Source: an uncultured Alphaproteobacteria bacterium (GTDB lineage: Bacteria > Pseudomonadota > Alphaproteobacteria > Methylaequorales > Methylaequoraceae). Taken from it: DNA of 64,000 bases. The stretch covers positions 103,627 through 167,626 of the forward strand of contig CACAYF010000001.1 of the NCBI GenBank assembly GCA_902536655.1, written 5' to 3'. A program made the translations under genes and the position numbers. Under the pieces are notes generated by a model. It searched no databases and was not told the origin of the DNA. It was given only the letters and a program-made list of their open reading frames with translations. This document shows positions 34,429 through 44,146 of this stretch, piece by piece; within the stretch, counting starts at the first letter, position 1; each line of letters starts with the position of its first letter.

Positions 34429-35108
34429 TGAAACAAAATATTTTAAAGTTCAATTTTAAATTTAAAAGCAATGATTTTTTTGTTACTGAAAAAAATATGT
34501 TTGCTTACAACTTTATTAAAATGTGGCCCAATTGGCAGCAACATTCGGTCTATTTATATGGTCCTGAAAAATGCGGTAAGACAACAATTTCACAAATGTG
34601 GTTAGAAGTCTCTAAAGGAATTTATGTGTCAAGTGAAAATTTTGAAGATTTTATTTCTGACGATTTAAATATTGAATATATAAAAAGTAATAATTGGCTT
34701 ATTGATGATGTAGATGATCTGATTGCAATGGATAAAAATTTAAACTCTAACAAAATCCTTAATCTTATAAATATTATTAAAGACAGCAAAGATTCATTTT
34801 TATTAATGACCGCGAAAAAATCTCCAAAACAAATTGATTGTGATTTAAATGACTTAATATCAAGGTTTCTATCATGTATTGTTTTGGAGGTTAGAAACCC
34901 AGACCAAGAATTATTACTTAAAATAATAAATAAATATTTAAATGACAGAAATATTTATCTGTCTCAAAAAAAATTAAATTTTATTGCTAACAGAATTGAA
35001 AGATCCTATGAATCAGCTATAGAAATTGCTAAGAAGATTGATTTAAAATCTTTAGAAACAAAATCAAATATATCAATTCATTTTCTTAAATCGAATTTAA
35101 AAATTTAA
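34428..35108 (+). CDS. hdaA: DnaA-related regulatory ATPase HdaA (Hda homologue)
   Basis: The 226-residue AAA+ protein is a shortened DnaA homologue with a P-loop GPEKCGKTT, a Walker B NNWLIDDVDDL, and a sensor 1-type strand FLLMTAKKSP followed by LISRFLSC, but no DnaA DNA-binding domain. Hda proteins, with the sliding clamp, promote hydrolysis of DnaA-ATP and limit re-initiation. The N-terminal clamp-binding motif is not clear by eye. An in-frame TTG immediately before the ATG is ignored. Downstream, its end overlaps the converging rnd by 4 bp. Confidence 0.82.
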   Translation: MKQNILKFNFKFKSNDFFVTEKNMFAYNFIKMWPNWQQHSVYLYGPEKCGKTTISQMWLEVSKGIYVSSENFEDFISDDLNIEYIKSNNWLIDDVDDLIAMDKNLNSNKILNLINIIKDSKDSFLLMTAKKSPKQIDCDLNDLISRFLSCIVLEVRNPDQELLLKIINKYLNDRNIYLSQKKLNFIANRIERSYESAIEIAKKIDLKSLETKSNISIHFLKSNLKI

Positions 35109-35941
35109 TAACCTTTTTTTATATTAAGTTTAAGCATAATCTTTTTTTTTAATTCCTTATCAATATTTTGCTTGCATATCAACTTTATCTCTTTATCAGA
35201 TGCAACTCGCTTAACAGGAATATTCTTTTTTATTGCTATCTTCTCTCTCAATCTAGAATACCTTTTAAGTTTATTTAGTTCATTTCTGTTGCAGGGTTTG
35301 AATTTAAATTTTTCCCAAGCATTATTTATCTTTTTTGCATAAATATTAATATTAATAATTTTTTGATGAAGAAATCTAATTTGTTTTAAATTTTTAATTT
35401 TTAATTTTTTTTTAAGTATATTAAAAATTGGAATTAAGTATTTCACATCATTTAAGGCATATTGAATTTTATTTGAATCAAGTGGTCTCACTCTCCAATC
35501 AATAAATTGATTATTTTTATTAATTTCAACGTTAAGTAAATCTTTGCAAGCTTTGGCATAACTAATGGAGTGATTGTATCCAAGTTGCCCTAAGTAGATT
35601 TGAATGTCATATATTGGCAAAGGAATTTTTTTGTAAATATTAAAAAATATTTCGATATCTTGTCTTGCTGCGTGAAAGATTTTTTTTATTCTGGTATTGA
35701 AAAGTAATTTTTTTAAAAGTTTGTAATCCAAATCATGAGTTAATGGATCAAGAAAAATTGAATCACTAGTGTTAGCAAGTTGTATAAGACATAGTTTAGG
35801 ATAATAGGTATCAACTCTATAAAATTCCGTATCAACACCAATTAATTTATCTTTTTGACATTTTTCGTAGAACTGTTTTAATTGATTTTTATTTATTTGT
35901 AACACTCGCTGAATTTTATCATTAAAAGAACTTGTCTTCAA
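35105..35941 (-). CDS. rnd: Ribonuclease D, short form
   Basis: The protein (278 residues from TTG 35941) has the DEDD exonuclease core: GVDTEFYRVDTYYP (motif I), FHAARQDIEIFF (motif II) and YALNDVKYLIPIF (motif III, Tyr-type). RNase D trims tRNA 3' ends. Usual family length is about 370-390 because of two HRDC domains; here only one partial HRDC-like region (NELNKLKRYSRLREKIAIKK) remains. A GTG at codon 13-14 is an alternative start and would fit the family N-terminus better. It diverges from aspS with 5 bp between the starts. Confidence 0.85.
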   Translation of the reverse strand: MKTSSFNDKIQRVLQINKNQLKQFYEKCQKDKLIGVDTEFYRVDTYYPKLCLIQLANTSDSIFLDPLTHDLDYKLLKKLLFNTRIKKIFHAARQDIEIFFNIYKKIPLPIYDIQIYLGQLGYNHSISYAKACKDLLNVEINKNNQFIDWRVRPLDSNKIQYALNDVKYLIPIFNILKKKLKIKNLKQIRFLHQKIININIYAKKINNAWEKFKFKPCNRNELNKLKRYSRLREKIAIKKNIPVKRVASDKEIKLICKQNIDKELKKKIMLKLNIKKGY

Positions 35942-35946
35942 ATCGT

Positions 35947-37725
35947 ATGAATAAATTTAGATCACATAATTGCGGTGAATTATCATTAAAAAATGATGGT
36001 GAAGTTGTACACATCTCCGGTTGGATTAATAAAAAAAGAGACCACGGAGGTCTATTATTTATTGATTTAAGGGATCATTACGGATTAACTCAATGTGTTT
36101 TTGATTCGAACATTAAGAATTTTGAGAAAATTGAATCTTTGAAGCTAGAGAGCGTTCTTAAAGTCATAGGGAAAGTTATAAAGAGGAATGAGGAAACCAT
36201 TAATAAAAATCTTCCAACTGGTGAAGTTGAAATATCAGTGGAGGATTTCAAAGTTTTAAATCAATCAGATCAGATTCCATTTCAAATTGCAGTTGATGAT
36301 GACTCCCGAGAAGAACAAAGATTAAAATATAGATACCTTGATTTAAGAAGAGATAAAATTCACAAAAATATTATTCTTAGATCAAATGTTATTAATAGAA
36401 TAAGAGAAAAAATGTTGTCTAGAAACTTCTTGGAAATTCAGACTCCTATTTTAACTGCATCCTCGCCCGAGGGAGCAAGAGACTTTTTAGTCCCAAGTAG
36501 ACTGAATCAAGGAAGATTTTATGCATTACCTCAAGCACCGCAAATTTTTAAACAACTTTTAATGGTCTCAAATTTTGATAAATACTTTCAAATTGCACCT
36601 TGTTTTAGAGATGAAGATGCAAGAGCTGATAGATCCCCTGGTGAATTTTATCAACTAGACTTCGAGATGGCCTTTGCTGAACAGGATGATGTTTTAAGCG
36701 AAATTGAACCTGTAATTTATGAAATCTTTAAAGAATTTTCTGACAAAAAAGTATCAAACTTACCCTTCAAAAGAATAACTTACAAAGATTCAATAAATAA
36801 TTACGGTACGGATAAACCCGACCTTAGAAATCCTCTTTTGATAAATGATTTAACAGATTGTTTTGTAAATTCTGGATTCAAAATTTTTGAGGAAAATGTA
36901 AAAAAGGGAATGGTTATAAAAGGAATTAAGGCTCCTAAGTCAGCAGATATGCCCAGAGCTTGGTTCGACAAATTAAATACCTGGGCAAGAAATAACGGAC
37001 AGAAGGGATTAGGTTATATAATTTGTTATAATGAAGAATTTAAAGGTCCAATTGCAAGCAATATTAAAAAAGAAAATTTGGACAAATTGATAAATATTGT
37101 TGGGCTTGAAAGTGGTGATTCTGTCTTTTTTATATCTGATAAAAAAGAGGATGCAAATAAGTTTGCATCAGTGGTTAGAACAGAATTATGTAATCAATTA
37201 AAATTACTAGAGAAAAATTCATTCCAATTTTGTTGGATTGTCGACTATCCGATGTTTGAAATTAATCAAACAACCAATAAAATTGATTTTAGTCATAACC
37301 CTTTTTCTATGCCACAGGGCGGAATGGATTCTTTATTAAATAAAAACCCGCTGGATATTTTAGCGTGGCAATTTGATATTGTGTGCAATGGTGTTGAACT
37401 TTCATCTGGTGCAATAAGGAATCACAAGACAGATATAATGATTAAAGCCTTCGAAATTGCTGGATATAGTCATGATGATTTGATGAAAAAGTTTGGCTTC
37501 CTTTTTAATGCATTCAAATTTGGAGCCCCTCCGCATGGTGGTTCGGCACCTGGAATTGACAGAATTGTTATGCTTTTGTCTGGAGAAGAAAATCTTAGAG
37601 AAGTTGTTGCTTTCCCAATGAATCAACAGGCCGAAGATCTAATGCTAGGCTCTCCTTCAAAGATTTCTGAAAAACATTTAAAGGAATTGGGTTTAAATTT
37701 GAAAAAAATCGGAAAGACTACTTGA
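35947..37725 (+). CDS. aspS: Aspartyl-tRNA synthetase, probably non-discriminating (Asp/Asn)
   Basis: The 592-residue bacterial-type class II synthetase has the anticodon-binding OB domain, motif 2 ([15 protein letters not shown]), the GAD insertion and motif 3 ([14 protein letters not shown]). The OB domain reads KKRDHGG with His33 where discriminating enzymes such as E. coli AspRS have Leu (RRRDLGS); His at that place marks non-discriminating enzymes that also charge tRNA-Asn. gatCAB lies 9 kb downstream and could amidate the product. ATG 35947 is preferred to an in-frame TTG at 35932. Confidence 0.94.
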   Translation: MNKFRSHNCGELSLKNDGEVVHISGWINKKRDHGGLLFIDLRDHYGLTQCVFDSNIKNFEKIESLKLESVLKVIGKVIKRNEETINKNLPTGEVEISVEDFKVLNQSDQIPFQIAVDDDSREEQRLKYRYLDLRRDKIHKNIILRSNVINRIREKMLSRNFLEIQTPILTASSPEGARDFLVPSRLNQGRFYALPQAPQIFKQLLMVSNFDKYFQIAPCFRDEDARADRSPGEFYQLDFEMAFAEQDDVLSEIEPVIYEIFKEFSDKKVSNLPFKRITYKDSINNYGTDKPDLRNPLLINDLTDCFVNSGFKIFEENVKKGMVIKGIKAPKSADMPRAWFDKLNTWARNNGQKGLGYIICYNEEFKGPIASNIKKENLDKLINIVGLESGDSVFFISDKKEDANKFASVVRTELCNQLKLLEKNSFQFCWIVDYPMFEINQTTNKIDFSHNPFSMPQGGMDSLLNKNPLDILAWQFDIVCNGVELSSGAIRNHKTDIMIKAFEIAGYSHDDLMKKFGFLFNAFKFGAPPHGGSAPGIDRIVMLLSGEENLREVVAFPMNQQAEDLMLGSPSKISEKHLKELGLNLKKIGKTT

Positions 37726-37885
37726 TCTTTTGTTCTTTAAAAATTACGTGTTTCCTAACTTTTGGATCGTATTTTTTCATTTCCAGCTTTTCAGTCATTG
37801 ATTTTGGATTTTTAAATTTGACGTAAAAGTAGCCTGTGTTAGCTGTACTTACCATTTTTACTTGTATCGTATTAGATTTGGCCAT
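37718..37885 (-). CDS. rpmG: 50S ribosomal protein L33
   Basis: This 55-residue gene lies on the minus strand directly after aspS. It encodes a complete L33: [18 protein letters not shown], the [11 protein letters not shown] strand pair, [15 protein letters not shown] and the end KEQKIK. It is the Cys-free type common in proteobacteria, so no zinc site. Its stop lies within aspS, an 8-bp convergent overlap. The DUF983 gene is 30 bp upstream. Confidence 0.95.
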   Translation of the reverse strand: MAKSNTIQVKMVSTANTGYFYVKFKNPKSMTEKLEMKKYDPKVRKHVIFKEQKIK

Positions 37886-37915
37886 GATAAATTTATATAA
37901 ATTTTATTTAACCTG

Positions 37916-38269
37916 TCAAGTCTTACGTGATTTGTCATCTAAGAAAATTTGTACCCCAATAAAAGCTCCCTTAACCCTTGGTAACAACCATAAGCTAGAA
38001 AAAGCTGTTATTAGTGGCCAAATTAACATTTGAAGATATAAAGAAGGACTAAAGTATTTTTCAGTTAATAAAATTAAGGGTATCAATATGTGACCAATTA
38101 TAAAAATTGTTATATAAGCTGGACCATCATCTGACTTGTAATCTGATAATTTTATTCCACAACATTTACATTTGTTATAAGTTTTTACATAACTTTTAAA
38201 TATTGGTGTTAATCCACAACAGGGACACCTTTTATTAAATCCACGTTTCATATGTTCTAATTTATTCAT
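37916..38269 (-). CDS. DUF983 family protein
   Basis: The 117-residue protein begins with two zinc-ribbon-like pairs (CPCCG and CKCCG) followed by SDDGPAYITIF and two membrane helices, the DUF983 pattern. DUF983 proteins are often encoded near cytochrome c oxidase genes or, in alphaproteobacteria, beside rnr and rpmG as here. The molecular role is not established. It starts 4 bp after the rnr stop. Confidence 0.88.
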   Translation of the reverse strand: MNKLEHMKRGFNKRCPCCGLTPIFKSYVKTYNKCKCCGIKLSDYKSDDGPAYITIFIIGHILIPLILLTEKYFSPSLYLQMLIWPLITAFSSLWLLPRVKGAFIGVQIFLDDKSRKT

Positions 38270-38273
38270 AGAC

Positions 38274-39725
38274 TTAATTTATTATCTTAACATTCTCCCC
38301 TAAAATTTTCCCGGAAAATACATTATTTTTTTTTATTTTAAATGAAACTTTTTGACCAATTTTAAAGCTATTTTCTTGAGAATTAAATTTAGAATTTCTT
38401 AAGTATCTATTCTTATTTCTTACTAAACATGAGAATGGAAAATCAATAGCCCTTATAAAAATACCAAAACTTTCTATAGCATCGATAGTACCATAAAAAT
38501 ATTTAATTTTTTTGAATTTGATATAAAGACTACAAGCTCGTTCTAAAATTTTTCTTTCAATACTATCTGATTTTTTTTCTTGAGATGTTAAATGGTCATT
38601 AAGCGATTTTTCAACAGAGTTTTTTTTCCCCTCAAAGATAAAATCTAAAACATCTCGATGTACTCTTAAATCTGAATACCTTCTTATAGGTGAAGTAAAG
38701 TGTGTATAGTAATCAAGTCCAAGTCCAAAGTGCCCAAAATTTTCGCAACTATAAAATGCTTTTGATTGAGTCTTAAGTAATGCATCATTTAAAAAAAAGT
38801 TATCTTTATTTATATAACTTAAAATATTAACAAAATCCTTTTGATTTTTAAATTTTGAATTTGTAATTATACTATTGTCTCGTAATATTTTTTTTAGTTC
38901 ATTGATTTTATCTAATTTTGGTTTTTCGTGATTTCTGAAGATAGAATTTAAATCATTATTTTTTATAAACTTTGCTATATTCTCATTAGCAATGACCATT
39001 AACTCTTCAATAAGTTTATAGGACTCTAAAGATTTTTTCTTTTTAAAAACAAAATTTTCATTTTTTTTTTCAATGATTTCGAATTCATCTGTGACAAAAT
39101 TTATTTTATTTTTTTTCTCTGATAATTTTTTTAAAACTTTGTAGCACTTAAATAAATTTTTTACCTGAATATAAAATCTATTTTTCTTTTCATCAGAAAA
39201 AAATATTCTATCAACTTCATTGTAGGTTAATCGTGCAACTGAAATTATTTTTGCTCTATGAATTTTGAAACTAATTACCTTAAAATTTTTGATTTTGACT
39301 TCGACGACTACCGATGCTCTTTCTTTATTTGGAATCAGCGAACATATGTCATTTGAAATTTCATTGGGAAACATTGGAATAACTCTGTCAGGAAAATAAA
39401 ATGAATTACCTCTTTTTTTTGCTTCTAAATCCAATGGATCATTTTTTTCAATAAAAAAACTCACATCGGAAATTGCTATCATAATATTGGTTATTCCTCT
39501 CTTTGTTTCAGACCAAACTGCATCGTCGAAATCTTTACTATCTTGTCCATCAATTGTAACAAAAGGGATATCTGTAAAATCCTTATGATTTATTATTTTC
39601 TTTAATTTAAGTTTTTTGATGTGAGAGTTGAAAGATTTTGGAAAACCATTTCTCAAACTATTATCTTTTATTTCATTCTCAATAATGTCGCATAGTTTAA
39701 TTTTTTTCCCTATTTTTTTTTTCAT
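38274..39725 (-). CDS. rnr: RNase R/RNase II-type exoribonuclease lacking the N-terminal domains
   Basis: The 483-residue protein has a complete RNB catalytic domain (VTIDGQDSKDFDDAVW with the metal-binding Asp cluster; FYFPDRVIPMFPNEIS; HFTSPIRRYSDLRVHR) and a short C-terminal S1 domain (GTIDAIESFGIFI). RNase R usually has about 700-800 residues; here the HTH and both cold-shock domains are missing and only about 50 residues precede RNB. The upstream gene topA ends 31 bp away, so no hidden N-terminus fits. It is probably a shortened RNase R by synteny (topA-rnr-DUF983-rpmG), with altered substrate grip. Confidence 0.85.
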   Translation of the reverse strand: MKKKIGKKIKLCDIIENEIKDNSLRNGFPKSFNSHIKKLKLKKIINHKDFTDIPFVTIDGQDSKDFDDAVWSETKRGITNIMIAISDVSFFIEKNDPLDLEAKKRGNSFYFPDRVIPMFPNEISNDICSLIPNKERASVVVEVKIKNFKVISFKIHRAKIISVARLTYNEVDRIFFSDEKKNRFYIQVKNLFKCYKVLKKLSEKKNKINFVTDEFEIIEKKNENFVFKKKKSLESYKLIEELMVIANENIAKFIKNNDLNSIFRNHEKPKLDKINELKKILRDNSIITNSKFKNQKDFVNILSYINKDNFFLNDALLKTQSKAFYSCENFGHFGLGLDYYTHFTSPIRRYSDLRVHRDVLDFIFEGKKNSVEKSLNDHLTSQEKKSDSIERKILERACSLYIKFKKIKYFYGTIDAIESFGIFIRAIDFPFSCLVRNKNRYLRNSKFNSQENSFKIGQKVSFKIKKNNVFSGKILGENVKIIN

Positions 39726-39756
39726 AGTTGAAGATATTTTGGTTTCTAAAAATAAA

Positions 39757-42204
39757 TTATTTATTTTTACTTTTTTTACTTTTTTCTATGATCTCAAGGG
39801 CTTTTTCTAATGTAATAGCTCTTTGATCGAGATCATTTGATATGGAGTAATTCTTTTTATCGTAAGATAAATAGTCAGATCGTCCTTTTATTCCTTTTTT
39901 TTGGATAATATTTTTTTTTGTTTCTGGGTGAGGTCCAATAATAATCTCCTTTTTTTCATCAAGATTTTTTTGTATCAATTCAATTGCTCGATTTATACCA
40001 ACTTCAGCGACATCGTCTTCTTTTAAAGAAATAAATTTTTTTCCATGCTTGAGATAAGGTCCGTATGGTCCTATTGAAGCTATTATATCTTCTTTTGTTT
40101 CTGGAAATATTCCGATAAATCTAGGCAATTTTAAATATTTAAGGGATTTTTCCAGATTGACCTCTTCATTACTTACATTTTTAGGAATGCTTACTCTTTT
40201 TGGTTTATCATCATTTCTTTGCATTTCTAGATATCTACCATATCTTCCAATTTTTAAAAAAATTTGATTTCCAGTTGATGGTTCAACTCCAATTTTTTTT
40301 CCATCTCCGGTTAGGTCTGTATTATCCTCGTCATCACCAATTGCTGAGCTATACTTGCACGCATTTTTGTCATCTTTGTTGTAATTTGTACAACCTAAAA
40401 AAGGTCCTGAAGAGGCAAATTTAATAGTTAATTCTCCATCATTACATTTTGGACAGTTTTTTTTTTTAAGAATTTCTGGGCTCAATTCGTTTATTTTGTT
40501 TATAACCTCAGTAATACTTTTTTCTTTAACATCATCTACAGCAGAGTTTAAAAGTTTAAGAAAATTGTGGAGTGTATTTTTCCAATCTTTTTTTGATTGG
40601 GTGATCTCATCAAGTTGCTCTTCAAGATCAGCAGTAAATTGATAATCTACAAATTTAAAAAAAAACCCGTCAAGAAATTTTGACAGCACTTTACCTCTAG
40701 AACTTGGAATCAAAGATTTATTTTTGATTATAATATAATTATTGCTTTCAAGCTTTGTGAAAATTGAGACATAAGTTGAAGGTCTTCCTATCCCCAGCTC
40801 TTCTAACTTTTTTATCAAACCTGCCTCAGAATATCTATTAGGTGGCTTTGTGTGATTTTGCTTAATTTCAATTCTAGAGATTTTAACCTTATCTCCTTCT
40901 TTTAAATTTGGAAGCCTTTGTGGGTCATCAGTTTTCTCTGAGTAATTATAAACTTTTTTAAAACCCTCAAATATTTGAATACTTCCAGAGGATTTTAAAA
41001 GAAATTCTTCCCCCTTAATGTAATAAGACGTTTCAAGATTTTTGCTTTGAGACATTTGAGAAGCTACGGTCCTTTTCCATATTAACTCATAGAGTTTAAA
41101 TTGATCATCATTCAATTCTTGTTTTACATCTTCTGGTTTTTTATTAAGTTGAGTTGGTGTTACTGCTTCATGACCTTGTTGAACAAATTTAGACTTTTCT
41201 TTATAGATTATTTCTTCTTCAGATAAAAAATTGCTACCAATCTCTTTATTTATGATTTGTCTTAAATTATTAACTTCATTTTGTTTCATCTTATTGGAGT
41301 CAGATCTATGATATGTAATTAGTGCACCCAAACTTCCTATGCCATCTTTAAGTTGTTGAGCTAAAGAATTTGTATATTTTGGGCTAAATCCCAGTTTTGA
41401 CGATGCATCCTGGAGTAAAAGCGAATTTGAAAAAGGGCTATAAGGGCTTCTCTTTTTTTCTTTTTTTGCTACCTCTTCAATTAAAAAATTCTTTTTTAAT
41501 AGTCTATCTTTTATGTTTGTGGCTTGAATTTCACTTTCAATAGACAGTTTTTCAATTTTTTTACCATTTTCAGAATAAATATTGCTAGTCATTTTATTTC
41601 CATTTTCATCTTCAATTTCTATAATTACTTCCCAAAATTCTTTTGGAACAAATAGATCTATCTCTCGTTCTCTTTCACAAAGTATTTTTAATGTAGGAGA
41701 TTGGACACGACCAGCAGACTTACCAAAAATTGTTCTTCTGGTAGTTATTGGTGAAATTTTATATCCAAAGAATTTATCTAAAAATCTTCTTGTAATCGCT
41801 GCATCAACAAGATTTTGATTAATATTTCTAGGTTTTTTTATAGCATCTAAGATATCTAGTTTTCTTATTGCTGAAAATTCAATCCTTTTAAAAGTTTTAT
41901 TTTGATGCAGCTTCTTTTCTTTACACAACTCAACAACGTGCCATGCAATAAGTTCACCTTCTCTGTCAGGATCCAAGGCTAAAAAAATTTCTTTAGCTTG
42001 TTTTATACCTTTTAAGATTGGATCAGCTTTCTTCTTATCTACTATCCATTCATTTACCGTAAAATTCTCGTCTTCTGAAATTCCTATTCCTTTTTCAGGT
42101 AAATCACGGAAATGACCAATACTAGAAACTACTTCAAATTCATCTTCAAGATATCCTTTGATAGTTTTAGCTTTAGCAGGTGATTCAACAATAAGAAGTT
42201 TCAT
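39757..42204 (-). CDS. topA: DNA topoisomerase I
   Basis: The 815-residue type IA enzyme has an N-terminal Toprim domain (LLIVESPAKAKTIKGYL; DPDREGELIAWH), the active-site region LITYHRSDSNKM with the nucleophilic Tyr (the more usual form is YMRTDS), one zinc ribbon (CPKCNDGELTI..GC..C) and three or so C-terminal topo-C repeats (IGRYGRYLEMQ; IGPYGPYLKHGKKFISL). It relaxes negative supercoils. dprA, which often lies next to topA in this gene order, is absent. Confidence 0.95.
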   Translation of the reverse strand: MKLLIVESPAKAKTIKGYLEDEFEVVSSIGHFRDLPEKGIGISEDENFTVNEWIVDKKKADPILKGIKQAKEIFLALDPDREGELIAWHVVELCKEKKLHQNKTFKRIEFSAIRKLDILDAIKKPRNINQNLVDAAITRRFLDKFFGYKISPITTRRTIFGKSAGRVQSPTLKILCEREREIDLFVPKEFWEVIIEIEDENGNKMTSNIYSENGKKIEKLSIESEIQATNIKDRLLKKNFLIEEVAKKEKKRSPYSPFSNSLLLQDASSKLGFSPKYTNSLAQQLKDGIGSLGALITYHRSDSNKMKQNEVNNLRQIINKEIGSNFLSEEEIIYKEKSKFVQQGHEAVTPTQLNKKPEDVKQELNDDQFKLYELIWKRTVASQMSQSKNLETSYYIKGEEFLLKSSGSIQIFEGFKKVYNYSEKTDDPQRLPNLKEGDKVKISRIEIKQNHTKPPNRYSEAGLIKKLEELGIGRPSTYVSIFTKLESNNYIIIKNKSLIPSSRGKVLSKFLDGFFFKFVDYQFTADLEEQLDEITQSKKDWKNTLHNFLKLLNSAVDDVKEKSITEVINKINELSPEILKKKNCPKCNDGELTIKFASSGPFLGCTNYNKDDKNACKYSSAIGDDEDNTDLTGDGKKIGVEPSTGNQIFLKIGRYGRYLEMQRNDDKPKRVSIPKNVSNEEVNLEKSLKYLKLPRFIGIFPETKEDIIASIGPYGPYLKHGKKFISLKEDDVAEVGINRAIELIQKNLDEKKEIIIGPHPETKKNIIQKKGIKGRSDYLSYDKKNYSISNDLDQRAITLEKALEIIEKSKKSKNK

Positions 42205-42253
42205 AATAATGAAGTTTTCTATAATTATAAGAAGTAAATGTCAAAAATAATTT

Positions 42254-42841
42254 TTATTTTTTTAAATTAATTTTTAATTCATTTCCTTTAAATAACCTTT
42301 TAATATTAGAGACATGTTTAAAAAAAATCATAGTTACAATTATAAATAGTATTAAGAAAAAATTATCATTTTTAGCGTAAATTATTATCAAAATGCTTAA
42401 TGAAGCAACTAAAGCTGAAAGGGAAGAATATTTGCTCACCAAAGCAGTAAATAGCCAAATAAGACTGAATATTAAACCATAAAAAAAATTATATCCAAAT
42501 AAGCACCCTATAATCACAGCAATACCTTTACCTCCTTTAAATTTAATCCATATTGGAAAAAGATGACCAAGAAAAATAAATAGGATGACAAAACTTTGAT
42601 CAATAAGATAATTTTTTAAAACAAGAACTGGAATATAACCTTTTAGCACATCCAACATTAATGTTAATAATCCAAGTTTCCATCCACTCGTTCTAACTAT
42701 GTTTGTTGCTCCAATATTTTTTGAGCCTACTAATCTCGGATCACTTTTATTTAAAAGTTTTGATAACACTAATCCGAAAGGTATTGATCCAACGAGGTAA
42801 CAGGTTAATAAAATTAGAATAATTTCAAAATTTATATACAA
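42254..42841 (-). CDS. plsY: Glycerol-3-phosphate acyltransferase PlsY
   Basis: The 195-residue membrane enzyme uses acyl-phosphate to acylate glycerol-3-phosphate. It has the three conserved PlsY motifs: GSIPFGLVLSKLL, GSKNIGATNIVRTSGWK and FKGGKGIAVIIG. The start is TTG and overlaps the end of the pyrC-like gene by 17 bp. No better ATG precedes the first motif. Confidence 0.93.
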   Translation of the reverse strand: MYINFEIILILLTCYLVGSIPFGLVLSKLLNKSDPRLVGSKNIGATNIVRTSGWKLGLLTLMLDVLKGYIPVLVLKNYLIDQSFVILFIFLGHLFPIWIKFKGGKGIAVIIGCLFGYNFFYGLIFSLIWLFTALVSKYSSLSALVASLSILIIIYAKNDNFFLILFIIVTMIFFKHVSNIKRLFKGNELKINLKK

Positions 42842-44141
42842 GTCGACCTCTTACAAATGTCATCAAGTTCCTTCCTTGAACCAATATGTTATCAAATGGC
42901 GAATTTTTAGATTTGCTATGAAAATTTTCTGATTTAATTTTCCATGGTTTTTCTAAATCAAAAACTATTAAGTCAGCTTCTGAATCTGGAGATATTGTGC
43001 CTGTTTCTAAACCTAAAATTTCTGAGGGATTTTTCGTAATTAATGATATAGCTTTAATTAAACTTAAATTATAATTCTTTACAAGAATTAGTGTCATTGG
43101 TAGGAGTGTTTCTAATCCAACGCCACCAAATTCAGCTTGATTAAAAGGAAGTCTTTTAGCATCTTGATCGTGGGGAGTATGATCTGAAACGATTACATCT
43201 ATTGTTCCGTCTAAAATACCACCAATTATATAATTTCTGTCCTCTTCTGTTCTCAATGGCGGGGAAAGCTTTGCAAAAGTTCTATAATTTTCTAGAGATA
43301 ATTCATTTAATATAAAATAAGGTGGAGCGGTATCACACGTAATTGGAAGACCATCTTTTTTTGCTTTTCTTATTATTTCCACTGATTCTTTAGTTGAAAT
43401 ATGACTGACATGATATCTACATTTTGTGTCTCGCACTAGCCATAGGTCTCTTTCAATAATCATAGCCTCTGAATAAGTTGGTATCCCTGTGAGCCCCATT
43501 CTTGTAGCAGACTCTCCTTCATTCACCATGCCCTCTTGACTTAGCTCCGGCTCTTCAGGGTGTTGAATGATAAGACCGTCAAAAGATTTTGCATAGTTAA
43601 GTGCTCTTTTCATGACTCTAGCATTAGATACACTTTTATTTCCGTCTGTAAAACCTAGAGCGCCAAATTCTCTCATAAGTTGTAATTCACAAATTTCATT
43701 TCCTTCTGCGCCCCTTGTAATACAACCTGTACAAAAAACCTTACTCAGAGATACTTCCCTTGCCTTTCTTTGAATACTTTGGATTATTGCAGGTTGATCA
43801 ATTACTGGGTTAGTGTTTGGCATACAAACTATTGACGTCACTCCTCCACTTGCTGCAGCTTTACATGCACTTTTTATAGTTTCTTTATGCTCAAAGCCAG
43901 GTTCTCCAATGTTGACTCTCATGTCAACGATTCCCGGTGAAATGAATAAATTATTGCAATCAATTATTTTAAACTTCTTTTCATCAACTGAAATATTTTT
44001 TTTTAAGTCTTTGATTATTTTACCTTCGATAAGAACGTCTTTTTTCTCTATTGTATTTTTATCTGGATCAATTACAGAACCATTTTTCAATAAATAGTTA
44101 ATAGGTAATTTTGAATTATTAAAAGGAATTTTTAGGTTCAT
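42825..44141 (-). CDS. pyrC: Dihydroorotase-like protein without the HxH zinc motif (PyrC/PyrX type)
   Basis: The 438-residue amidohydrolase is clearly class I dihydroorotase-like: IVDMRVNIGEPGFEHKETI, CMPNTNPVIDQP, HVSHISTKESVEII and VSDHTPHDQDAKRLP. In active enzymes the first motif is DxHxH; here it reads D73-M-R75-V-N77, so both zinc-binding His are replaced. Other ligands (His of HVSH, Asp of SDHTPH) remain. Such proteins, called PyrX or PyrC', are known to support aspartate carbamoyltransferase structurally, and pyrB is the adjacent gene, 5 bp upstream. I infer a non-catalytic partner of PyrB; a second, active dihydroorotase should exist elsewhere. Confidence 0.85.
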   Translation of the reverse strand: MNLKIPFNNSKLPINYLLKNGSVIDPDKNTIEKKDVLIEGKIIKDLKKNISVDEKKFKIIDCNNLFISPGIVDMRVNIGEPGFEHKETIKSACKAAASGGVTSIVCMPNTNPVIDQPAIIQSIQRKAREVSLSKVFCTGCITRGAEGNEICELQLMREFGALGFTDGNKSVSNARVMKRALNYAKSFDGLIIQHPEEPELSQEGMVNEGESATRMGLTGIPTYSEAMIIERDLWLVRDTKCRYHVSHISTKESVEIIRKAKKDGLPITCDTAPPYFILNELSLENYRTFAKLSPPLRTEEDRNYIIGGILDGTIDVIVSDHTPHDQDAKRLPFNQAEFGGVGLETLLPMTLILVKNYNLSLIKAISLITKNPSEILGLETGTISPDSEADLIVFDLEKPWKIKSENFHSKSKNSPFDNILVQGRNLMTFVRGRLVYKF

Positions 44142-44146
44142 TTTTT

